From: Aphelocoma coerulescens
Taxonomy: Eukaryota; Chordata; Aves; Passeriformes; Corvidae
Reading direction: 5' to 3'
Assembly (NCBI RefSeq): GCF_041296385.1
Contig: NW_027183804.1
Location: 1,922,001-1,986,000 of the forward strand
Length of the DNA: 64,000 nt
Shown: in pieces, positions 10,721-20,800 of the stretch
Numbering within the stretch: the stretch's first letter is position 1
How the letters are laid out: every line of letters begins with the position of its first letter
Made by a program: the position numbers and the translations under genes
Notes under the pieces: generated by a model
Told to the model about the DNA's origin: nothing
Seen by the model: the letters and a program-made list of their open reading frames with translations, nothing else
Database searches by the model: none

Positions 10721-10957
10721 GGGGTACCTGGGCGATGCCGGTGACAGAGCTGGGGACCCCGTGCCGGGTATGAACCTTCTCGCTGTGCACGGGCAGCGTC
10801 AGCGTGTTCAGGGAGATCCTGGGGGGCCCGGGGGTTCACCCCAAATCCCGGGGGAGCCCAAATGCTGAGGGACCCCCGAACTCCCCTCACCGCTGGATCT
10901 GCTGCAGGCAGGGGGGCACCAGCACTCGGCCCCCACCCCCCACTCTCACGGGGGGGG
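10306..10957 (-). pseudogene. FLOT1: Flotillin-1 fragment: two adjoining exons plus two decayed exon copies
   Basis: Flotillin-1 is a membrane-raft scaffold protein of the SPFH family. Two exons are recognisable on the minus strand. 10,957-10,891 encodes a stretch ending in VPPCLQQIQR, with acceptor ctgcag and donor gtgagg. 10,818-10,728 encodes ISLNTLTLP...[14 protein letters not shown], with acceptor ccccag and donor gtaccc. The split arginine codon joins in frame and the order matches the flotillin-1 N-terminal half. Two further decayed copies of the second exon follow at about 10,548-10,494 (HRVPISITG; donor GT lost) and 10,362-10,306 (HGVPIAIIG; donor kept). The initiating exon is not found upstream and no later exon is found downstream, so this is a fragment, unless the rest lies outside the sequence I could recognise. 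Confidence 0.75.
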
Positions 10958-11049
10958 CTGCAGAAGAAATCTGGGGGGCACAGACGGGTGAATGGGAGCT
11001 GGGGGTCCAGGCTTGGGAGCTGAGGGCTGGTGGTTCCAGAGCTGGGTGA

Positions 11050-11345
11050 GGGGGCTGGGCAGGTCCAGGGCTGGATGCTGAGAGCTGGGGGGATCCAGGG
11101 CTGGATGATGGGAACTGGGGGGATCCAGGGCTGGGTGATGGGAGCTGGGGGGATCCAGGGCTGGGTGATGGGAGCTGGGGGGATCCAGGGCTGGATGCTG
11201 GGAGCTGGGGGGATCCAGGGCTGGGTGATGGGAGCTGGGGGGATCCAGGGCTGGATGATGGGAGCTGGGGGGATCCAGGACTGGATGATGGGAGCTGGGG
11301 GGATCCAGGGCTGGGTGCTGGGAGCTGGGGGGATCCAGGTCTGAT
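11050..11345 (+). repeat. 30-bp minisatellite, about ten copies
   Basis: Nearly perfect repeats of gatgggagctggggggatcc plus agggctgggt. The period of exactly 30 bp makes open frames on both strands that are not genes. It sits where the upstream FLOT1 exon would be expected. Confidence 0.9.
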
Positions 11346-12430
11346 GCTGGTTCCGAGGTGCTCAATGGATGCTGATTCTGGTTTCAGGTTCTACTTCACT
11401 CTGCATCAGGAAGACTCTCGAGCTGATAGTTTCTTCTGTCACTTCCCTACCTACAAGTCCCTGGCCCTGCCTACCAGCAGATTCACAGGGTCTGTTTGCA
11501 GAGACACATTCATCACATTCCTTTCAATGTTTCCCTGAAATCGCTGTATTGTTACACTGAATCCAACAAATCTTTGCTTTTGGTGGATGCCTTTTTCTTG
11601 GAATGGACAAGAGACCTTCATGTGTGCAAGCCGTGTGCCTTCCTGCTTGCTCTACTCTGAGGGCAAAAGTCGCTTTCTCTGTTCAGCTGTGCTGCTCCTT
11701 TCCACTGTGCTGGCTCCAACAATGAACACTGGCACTTCAAACCAGTGGGAGGAGTTGGAAAATTGGAGTGAAAATAGATTATCCAGAACCACCCTTGATC
11801 TGTCCTCGCTCACTCACTGGGCTTGAGGAGATCCTTGGTAAGTGCTGCCCGGGAAGCCTGTGAAAACAGGAGTCAATCTGATTTTACCACCCGTGTGCTG
11901 TAATGCAGCCTCCAAAAGGAGCGATGCTTTTCTGCACCTGTGCACACACGTGTCTAAAGCACGGGAATCCTCCATTAGCTCCACATTCATTCTGAGGCTT
12001 TGCACCCAGCTGTTGATTTGGTCCTGATGTTGCTCATTTTAGCTTCAATGGTTGCAAAACAAAGCAGATCAGTGGAAATGAGAAATACAAAATTTTTTAA
12101 AAAACTAAGAACACCCACTGACAACATTGCAGATTATTTTTTTACAGTATACTTTTTATTAAATCCTCTGTCAGTAGATATGTTCCTCCTAATTCCTTTA
12201 TGCCTTTTGAACCACAGCTATTTATCGTTATTCCTTTTTAGTATTTGTTATGCTTTTTAAACCCCATGTATAACAGGCTGATGCAATCAGAAGTAGTTTT
12301 CTATCCCAAACAGACTGAAAAACTCACTTCTTCATCCCAAAGAGACTAAAGCCGGTGTGTTTGGCGTCCCATCTCCCACAGTCGGTCCCGGTATCTCCGC
12401 AGGGGATTTCTGCCCTGGGGCAGCCCCGTG
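11346..12430. other. Intergenic, no gene recognised
   Basis: Moderate to AT-rich sequence with only short open frames and no domain, LTR terminus or tandem repeat that I can support. Confidence 0.4.
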
Positions 12431-13350
12431 GCCATGGTGACACCCTGAAACATAGATTTAAAAGAAACAGAAAGATTTTAGTTATAGGCTAGCTGGGTTG
12501 AAATGAGTTAGAATAAGAAAGAATTTGAGCTGGACTAGAGTTAATTAAAATAGTTAGGAGAGCTAGATTTGAAATGCTTTTTAAGATGTTAGTAATTGAT
12601 TACGGAATAATTGATGCTCTGTCATTTCTGTGTTTGTTTAGCTGTGCTTAGAACGAGGAACAGAAATATTGATCAGTTGGTGTAGGGAACAAGGACAATT
12701 CCCAATTTCCTCCCTCTGTGGGAACGTATTCAAAAGTCAGGCAAGAGGAAATTGGGAGGTCACTAACGTAATTAAGATTGTTAAAGTTCAGAAAGGCAAA
12801 AAAGGTCCAAGTGAGGGAGATGAGCTTACTTCATCTGTCTGGGACCACCAACCCAATTCGAGAGCAGCCACTCAATTCAGAGCACGCACTGCGCATGCTT
12901 AATGCCATTAAAGCTCATTTCCATACGAAGCGGAGAATGGGAGGGGTCACTGTTAGAAATATGTATTTGTAGTTTGGATATTCATCACTTTTGTGGCTAA
13001 ATGAACTCTGTAACCGTTCATACCTGGGCACTGCGCATTAGGAAGCTGTTCCACGCCGCTGTCCGGCGCCAATCAAACATTCACTTTCTAACTCTAAACT
13101 GTTCGAGAGCTTTTGTCTGTCTCAGCTGGATATCGATATGAGATCGATATTCACATCTTGGTAAATCAAGCCCCGAGCACGGACACTGGGGCCGGTGTGC
13201 GAAGGCGTTTGGGGCTGCACGGACGTTCCTTAGCAGCAATGTTTGTCTTTATTCTCTCTATCTTTACTCTCACTCTATTCTCTTTCTTCTTATTGTCTCT
13301 CTCATTTCCCCTCTCTCTCTTTCTCTCTTTATTCTCTCTCAGAAGAAAAT
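12430..13350 (+). mobile_element. LTR-like sequence of a second retroviral family (tentative)
   Basis: A U3-R-U5-like tract: tgttagaaatatg near 12,950, a GC-rich block (gctgtccggcgccaatcaaa) and a T-rich end (gagagcttttgtctgtctcag near 13,120), then a CT-rich stretch. It is unlike the ERVL LTR at 15,845. No target-site duplication was identified and the borders are approximate. Confidence 0.35.
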
Positions 13351-13514
13351 GACTACAAAAGCTGAATTTTTTAGCAATCTAATATTGAACATTTATTAGT
13401 CGAACAAAGGCAAATCACAGCGCTGGGGCGCTTGGCAATATTGCCAGAGGCGCCCTCCATTCATTTTCCTGTGGACTTAAGGACTCTCTTAAACTGTTCC
13501 ATATTCATTAAGCC

Positions 13515-15623
13515 CAGTTCCTGGGAGTGAAGTGGCAAGATGGACGGCGTCAGATTCCCACTGAGGTTGTCAATAAGATCAAAGCAATGTCTCCACTGAC
13601 CAACAAGAAGGAAACACAAGCTTTCCTAGGTGCCATAGGCTTTTGGAGGATGCATATTCCTCAGTACAGCCAGATTGTGAGTCCTCTTTACCTGGTTACC
13701 TGCAAGAAGAACAATTTCCACTGGGGCCCTGAACAGCAACAAGCTTTTGCCCAAATCAAGCAGGAAATCGCTCATGCCATAGCCCTTGGCCCAGTCAGGA
13801 CAGGACCCAAAGTGAAGAACGTGCTCTACTCTGCAGCTGGGAGCCATGGTCTGTCCTGGAGCCTTTGGCAGAAGGTGTCTGGTGAGACTCGAGGTCGACC
13901 ACTGGGATTTTGGAGCCGAAGCTACAGAGGGTCTGAAGCCAACTACACTCCCACAGAGAAGGAAATCTTGGCAGCTTATGAAGGAATCCAAGCCGCCTCA
14001 GAGGTAATCGGCACAGAGGCACAACTCCTCCTGGCACCCCGACTACCGGTGCTGGGGTGGATGTTCAAAGCAGAGGTTCCCTCTACCCACCACGCCACCA
14101 ATGCCACATGGAGCAAATGGATTGCTCTCATCACACAGCGCGCCTGTATCGGAAAACTGAATCGCCCTGGAATTTTGGAAATAATCACAAACTGGCCAGA
14201 AGGTGAAAACTTTGGTCTCGCTGATGAACAAGAACAAGTGACACGTGCTGAAGAAGCTCCACCGTACAACCAACTGCCATCAGAAGATAGACGCTACGCT
14301 CTTTTCACCGACGGTTCTTGTCGCATCGTAGGGATGAAACGAAAGTGAAAAGCAGCCGTATGGAGTCCCACACGACGGGTTGCAGAAGCTACTGAAGGAG
14401 AAGGTGGATCAAGCCAATTCGCTGAACTCAAAGCTGTTCAACTAGCCCTGGACATTGCTGAAAGAGAGAAGTGGCCAAAGCTCTACCTCTACACTGATTC
14501 ATGGATGGTAGCCAATGCTCTGTGGGGATGGTTAGAAAAGTGGGAAAAAGCTAATTGGCTGCGTAGGGGAAAACCAATCTGGGCTGCTGAAGAGTGGAAA
14601 GACATCGCTGCCCGAGTAAGAAAGCTGGTTGTGAAAGTCTGCCATGTAGATGCCCATGTCCCCAAGAGTAGGGCTAATGAGGAACACCAAAACAACAGGC
14701 AGGTAGATCAGGCTGCAAAGATAGAAGTGTCACAGATAGATTCAGATTGGAAACGTAAAGGAGAGTTGTTCCTAGCTCAATGGGCCCATGATGCCTCAGG
14801 CCATCAGGGCAGAGATGCCACCTATAAGTGGGCACGAGACCGAGGGGTGGATCTAACCATGGACAGTATCTCCCAGGTGATCCATGACTGTGAGACATGC
14901 GCTGCGATCAAGCAGGCCAAGCGGGTGAAGCCCCTGTGGTACGGTGGGCGATGGTCCAAATACAAGTATGGGGAGGCCTGGCAGATTGATTACATCACAC
15001 TGCCTCAAACCCTCCAAGGCAAGCGCCATGTGCTCACAATGGTAGAAGCCACCACAGGATGGCTGGAGACCTACCCTGTGCCTCACGCTACAGCCCGGAA
15101 CACCATCCTGGGCCTGGAAAAGCAAGTCCTTTGGAGGCATGGCACCCCTGAGAGAATTGAATCTGACAATGGGACTCATTTTAAGAATAGCCTTATTAAC
15201 ACCTGGGCTAGAGAACATGGCATTGAGTGGGTGTACCACATCCCTTACCATGCACCAGCTGCAGGCAAAGTGGAACAGTGCCATGGATTGTTGAAAACCA
15301 CCTTGAAGGCACTGAGTGGGGGAACTTTCAAAAATTGGGAGCAGCATCTGGCAAAGGCCACCTGGTTAGTTAACACCCGAGGTTCCACCAAGAGAGCTGG
15401 TCCAGCCCAATCTGAATCCCTGCATACAACAGATGGAGATAAGGTCCCAGTAGTGCATGTCAGAGGTCTGTTAGGAAAGACTGTGTGGATAAATTCTGCC
15501 TCGAGTACAGACAAACCCACCCGTGGGGTTGTCTTTGCTCAGGGACCTGGTTGCACGTGGTGGGTAATGCAGAAAGATGGAACAACACGTTGTGTACCGC
15601 AGGGAGATCTGATTGTTGTGTGA
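13515..15623 (+). pseudogene. pol: ERVL-type pol: RT end, RNase H and integrase, one in-frame stop
   Basis: Remnant of an endogenous class III (ERVL) polymerase. It opens inside the reverse transcriptase (FLGVKW, QAFLGAIGFWR); the catalytic YxDD part is missing, so the 5' half is gone. RNase H follows (LFTDGS; YTDSW) and then integrase with the H-x3-H and C-x2-C zinc-binding residues (HDASGH; CETC) and the three acidic core residues in WQIDY, ESDNGTH and KVEQCHG. The reading frame is interrupted only once, by TGA at 14,346-14,348 in RNase H; on either side it is open in the same frame to the natural-looking stop at 15,621. No env follows, as is usual for ERVL. Such limited decay suggests a fairly young copy. 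Confidence 0.85.
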
Positions 15624-15696
15624 AAACCATCTGTAATGTGGAATGCCTGGGTACCACTGCTTGCTGATTGTCACTCTCACTGTTCGTACATAGCTG

Positions 15697-15771
<75 letters not shown>
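15697..15771 (+). repeat. (TATATG)n microsatellite
   Basis: About twelve perfect 6-bp units between the ERVL pol stop and its polypurine tract. Confidence 0.95.
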
Positions 15772-15773
<2 letters not shown>

Positions 15774-15844
15774 TGATGTGTGTGTGTAGAGTTAGAATAT
15801 CTTAGTTTGGGCATTGAGCCAGTGATATGGGATAAGGGGTGGAA

Positions 15845-16485
15845 TGTCTTGGGGTGACTTTGTGATGTGTATCCCATATCACTGCCCTATGCCCAGAAAT
15901 TAACTTTGTGCCTTTCTGTGCCTCTAAACTGAGCCTGAGAGGGGGAAGGAAAAACTGAGCAAAACTTTTTCAAAGCAGTTTGCAGCTTGTTCAAGGTCAC
16001 ACAGAGATAGGGACTTTCTTTTTCCCAGCTGCAGCAGGGGAGGGAGGAGGCACCCAGCTTGCTGCTTCCCTGGTCAGCTTTTGGCCAGTTCTTCAGCTTC
16101 TTTTTCTCCAAAGGGAGACTGAGAGCTGATTTTTTTTTCATTCCCTGGAATTTTGGATTTTCTCCCTTTTCTGATGGACTGCTTCAATATCAGAGCACAT
16201 TGGGAGGACTTGCCACCGAGCACAGAGGGCCTGGCCCTGGCCCAAGCCCCAGCTCCGAGGAGACCAAAGGAAGGACTCTAACATTTTCTCAGGTTTTTCC
16301 TCCACACTGAAAGATTGTATTATTTAGCATTATTTTCCTTTTCCCGTGTGTTCGTTAAAGAAATAGTTTTTATCTCCTTCACTTTCCTTTGAGGAAAACT
16401 TATTTCTTCCTGAACCAGGTTCAGGAGAGGGGTGGTTGTGCCTTCTCTCAGAGGATATATTTCTAAATTTGGCCAAACTGGCACA
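15845..16485 (+). mobile_element. 3' LTR of the ERVL provirus
   Basis: Runs from tgtcttggggtgac to ggcaca and is preceded by a purine tract (gataaggggtggaa). The same family is present as the solo LTR at 1,172-2,118. No matching 5' LTR exists upstream of pol, so the provirus is 5'-truncated. Confidence 0.75.
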
Positions 16486-16499
16486 TATGCAAATGAACC

Positions 16500-16676
16500 A
16501 AACTTACAAAACTGTGAAGAACTCGTGACCTGTTGTCCATCTTGGGGTCCCTCTTGGCAGTAGCCTCTGGCTACCCTGGATGTACCTTTGAAGGCCTTTC
16601 AAATAAATACCTACCTTTATTCCCTTATTCTGGTCTAGCCTCTGTTTTTAGGTGGCCTCTCAAGGCATCAGGAGGG
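16500..16676 (+). mobile_element. Fragment of a gammaretrovirus-like (ERV1) LTR
   Basis: AATAAA near 16,602 is followed by a U5-like end with cctctgtttttaggtggcct and terminal ggcatca. Only the R-U5 part is present, directly after the ERVL LTR. Confidence 0.45.
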
Positions 16677-17600
16677 GCTGCAATTCCACACTTGTGGAGA
16701 CCAGAACCGCCCCCAGGATCCCAACACTGCCTGACAGCGCTCCGGACACCGGGATGGTCGCGCGTCCGAGTCTCGGCCACTGTGCTGCTGCTTCGTTTGC
16801 TCGTAGGCAAACACCCAGAGGCCACTGTTAAGCCCGGATGGTCTCTGGTTCTGCCCTCTCCCTGATCCCGTGCAGGGATGGAGCACTGCTGTGCTTTCAG
16901 GAAGCTGCTCTTGAAAGCTTCCAGCATTCCAAGCTCCTTTGCCCTCTGTGGAGGCTTGCCACGGAATCCCTCACAGCTGCCTCCGGAGCATACTCCTGTT
17001 GGCTGTTCTAAAATCCAGGGCCTTTGGGGTGCTCAGCAAGACCTCTGACTCCACAGTGTTGTGGAACTGGACCTTCAGGACAGGGACCTTTCCAGCCTGA
17101 GCTGCCCTCGTTCCTCTGTGTCTCTGCATAAAATATGGCATGGTGTGGATACAAAAATGCTGCTAGCAAGGATTTTCTTGCTATTTTCTAAGCCCGTGAG
17201 AGACTTTTCTCTCTCACAGAAGAGGCAGCAGAGTTATGTAAACAACCAAACACCTGCAGCCTTGAAAAGTCTTGTTTATAGTACAGTAGAAAAATATTTT
17301 GACAATGGATGCTTTAGGATTTTAGCCAATCACCCCAAGGGGTGGCTGATCCTTTGTCCAATTAGACTATGAAGAAAAAAGTTTATGAAAGAGTTTGTAA
17401 AATAATTAAATAAATCAATCTTGCTGCACAATTCCTGCCTGCTGGATCTTCTCTCCTCCTCCCTACGGCTGAGGGACATTGTGATATACCCTAGGGTTGC
17501 AGTAATAGCACGGAAGAGAGCGGCAGGAGAGGCCTGTGTGTCCCAGGGCTCAGGTTTTGCGCCGCTTCAGCACCACAGAGATGCAGATCAAGTGAAGAAG
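16677..17600. other. Intergenic; possible LTR-like end near 17,110-17,510
   Basis: No gene recognised. The last 400 bases contain attaaataaatcaatcttgc and end gcagtaatagca, which resembles a retroviral R-U5, but no partner LTR or duplication was found. Confidence 0.3.
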
Positions 17601-17608
17601 CCAAACTG

Positions 17609-17614
17609 TTTATT
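17609..17614 (-). terminator. Polyadenylation signal of the MROH-like gene
   Basis: Plus-strand tttatt reads AATAAA on the minus strand, about 215 bp beyond the stop codon at 17,828, which makes a short 3' untranslated region. Confidence 0.6.
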
Positions 17615-17827
17615 AATAGGAGGCGAAGCGAAGGGGATGAGCTGGGAGGAAAAAAGGGGATGGGCAGGGTCTGAGGGCTGGAGGGATGGAGCTGTCAAAA
17701 GGGAGGGAGGGCAGGAGCTATGGGAGCTTTCCACAGGCTCAGCTGTGACCAGCATCAGCTGTGCCTGGAGGTCCAGCTGCTCTACTCTGTCTCCAGATGG
17801 TCTCATCTTGCAGGATATCTGGAGGTC

Positions 17828-20800
17828 TTAAAGGGACTCTGGTTCTGAGCCAGCAGATGAACGTAGTTCTGCAGCTCTTTTGTTGAATATTTCCTGAACT
17901 ACGATGTTTGTCTGGGAAGGGCTGTCATCTCTCCTCAGGGCTTGAAGGGCTGGAAGAGACAGGAACAGAGCCACGGTCAGAGCCTGGATCTGCGGGAATC
18001 CAAGCAGACCTTCCTGCCAGGGCCATCTCACCCAGCTCCTGCCATGGCCAGAAGACAGCAGGGGCCAAGGAGATCAGCCAGAAGGTGCTGGCCATGGAGC
18101 TCCCCACCGTGTCCCTGAAACCTCTCTGTGCTCTGCCCACTTCACCCCGAGTCCACACATGGAGCAAAGCCCCCACAGCCAGGGCAGGGATTGCAGCTCC
18201 CGAGCCAGGCATTGCAGCTCGCCCCCGCCAGCCCCCGCTGACAGCCCGCTGCCCTCACTCACCCTCACTGAGGACCTGGAGCTCTTCCTTCTGCCCCCTC
18301 AAGAGCACCCTGGCAGTCGCTGGGAGCACAGAGGCGGTCACGGCCCCGCGGCACAGCTCCCTCGCAGCGGCGCTGCCAGCCCCGTGGCCACTCGCTCTCC
18401 TGCCCCGGCAGGGCTCAGCCCGGGCCCGTGCCGCATCCTGACGCCCGAGGGCACGGCTGCGAGAGGGCGGCAGCGGCCCCGAGGGCAGGCGGGGCTGCAC
18501 GGCCCCGGGCCCGGATGCCGCTGCCGGGGCAGCAGCCGGGGCTGGGGCCGAGCTGCGGCGGGGCGGGGAGGGGCCCCGGGCTCGTGGCTCACCCATGAAC
18601 CTGGCGGCCGCCTCCCGCAGGGACTCCTGTGGGCTGCCCACGAACGGCAGGGCCTGGAGCAGGAGCTCGGCCGCTCGGCTCCTGTCCACTGCCAGCTGCA
18701 GAGAGCGCCAGGAGGGAAGGGTTGGCGCGGGCTCAGCCCCTTGGCCGGGCTCTCTGCGCCCAGCCCTGGCCTCCCCTGCCCGCACGGCCCCGAGGCCCGG
18801 CCAGCAGCCGCTGGCGCCGGGCTCTGGAGGGGGCCGAGGGCCGGCTGCTGCCCGGGGAGCCGCGGTGCCGCCCCGTGCCACGGCCCAGCGGGGCCGGGGC
18901 TCCATCGGCAGCCGGCTCGGGGCCACAGGAGCCTGGAGAAGAGCCCAGGCAAGGGAGCGGCGTGTGGGGCGCAGGCTGGCGCTCCTGGTGCAGCACCGCA
19001 GCCAACCCCACACTGGGCACCAGGGGCAGGGGGCTTCTCCAGGCTCAGCTTGGGCTTCCAGGCAGTCCTTACCAGGCACTCGGCAAACTTCAACCTCTGG
19101 TCCTTCTTCAGCAGCTGCTCGAGATCTGTCCTCTTCAGGAACTTGGCTGCACAAATCAGTGTTTCGCGAGAAGCCTGGAGAGCAGCAGAGACCCAGAGAT
19201 GGCACCACGGCCCAGGGCACAGGACTCGTGTCCCTGTGCCAAGGCTGGGAGGAGGCTGCAGCCCGGGAGGCGCCAGGGCTGGAGGCAGCCGAGCCCCCTC
19301 GCAGGGATGCAGCAGCATCCCACAAAACCTTACCTTTGCCACACGCCAGTTCTCATCATCCCCATAGATTAAAAGTGGGTAAAGGCTCTGGTTCACAATC
19401 GTCTTCAGGGGCTTTTTTCCCTCCTCCACTACCAACTCCATCACCTTGGAGAAGAGGTGAATGGAGAGCAGCTGCACATGGCTGTTGTCCTGGAGGAAAG
19501 GAAACCAACTTGATGCCATGATGAGTTTTTTGCCTTTTCTTTCATACCCTGTTTATATACCTTTTTATAGCTTTTTGTATTCTTAGTGTTTTTTAGCCTA
19601 CATTCTTAGACTTATTTTGTTAAGCTAGGAGACTAAACATCTTAGAAACGCCAGACACCAATGTCCTCTCCAGAACACATTTTGTCAACTAAGATAGGAC
19701 CATCGAGGGGGAAGGTTCCTTGGGAAGGGGGGCTCAATTGAGCCTCTCACTGGGGAATCTTTGATAGATATGCTAATTAGTAAGATCTATAATGTTATAC
19801 CCAATCTATCGTGTGTGTGCATTGCGGGGCGCATTTCGGCCCATTCCACGTGGGCGTGGTGCACCTAAGGATCCTTATAATAAATACAGAGGTAAAAGCC
19901 CTTTCTCCCTTCTAAGCGTGTTTGACTCTTGATTTTAAGACCAGGAAAAGGCATCAAACTACTCCAGGCCCACCTAGGCAAAAGCCTGAAAATGCAAAAG
20001 GCACAGCATTTCTGGGCAGCACCCAGTGCCTATGGCTGGGGCACAGAGCCTTACATTTGCAAAGAGTGGCAGGAGCGCCTCAGCCAGTTTCGGGGCGGTG
20101 GTGCTGGATACCAGGATGTCTTTGTTCTCCAGCACATTCATGAACACAGAGAGGGACATCCTGACCACCTCTCCGTCTGCATCATCCAGCAGCTCCACCA
20201 GCCGTTGGGACAGGCTGCCCATCCTTCTGGCCTGTGTGGAACACAAGGCTGTGCTGTGAAGCCATGAACGGCTGCACTGCCTACACCACCCTGGCCCTGC
20301 AAGCCCACCCTGCTGCCGCAGGGCCCGGAGGCCAAAGGCCTGTCCCGAAGCACTGGGGCAGCTGAGCCGGGAGGCAGGAGAGCTGGGAGCAGCTGCCTCA
20401 GCTCCTGAAGCCCAGCCAAGCCCATGTGACTGCTTTCCCCAGCGCAGCTTCAGCCGCTGCCGCCTTCTCACCATCGCAGGATCCTTGCTGAGCACCACGA
20501 GGCCTCTGAGTGCCAGGCGACATCTCTGCCTGCACTCGCTCAGCAGGTACCTGGACATCATCTCCAGGACACTGTCACCGCATTCCCTCAAGTCCAGGCA
20601 CTCGAGGACCTGAAAGGCACAGGGCAGTGACAGGGGAGCCGGCCGGCAGGAGCCCGGAACCGCCCAGGGCTGGGCCCAGGCAGCAGCGCAGGGCGTGGGC
20701 ACTGTCCCAGGCAGCTGCAGCTACGAGAGGGCAGAGAGGCGGGAGGCAGCTCAGCGAGGCAGCGCTGGCCGTCAGGCTCACCTCCACAAGGAATGCCAGG

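Noticed and set aside
18159..19367. 402-residue plus-strand frame
   Set aside because: Lies opposite MROH exons 11-14 and introns; openness comes from high GC and no domain is present.
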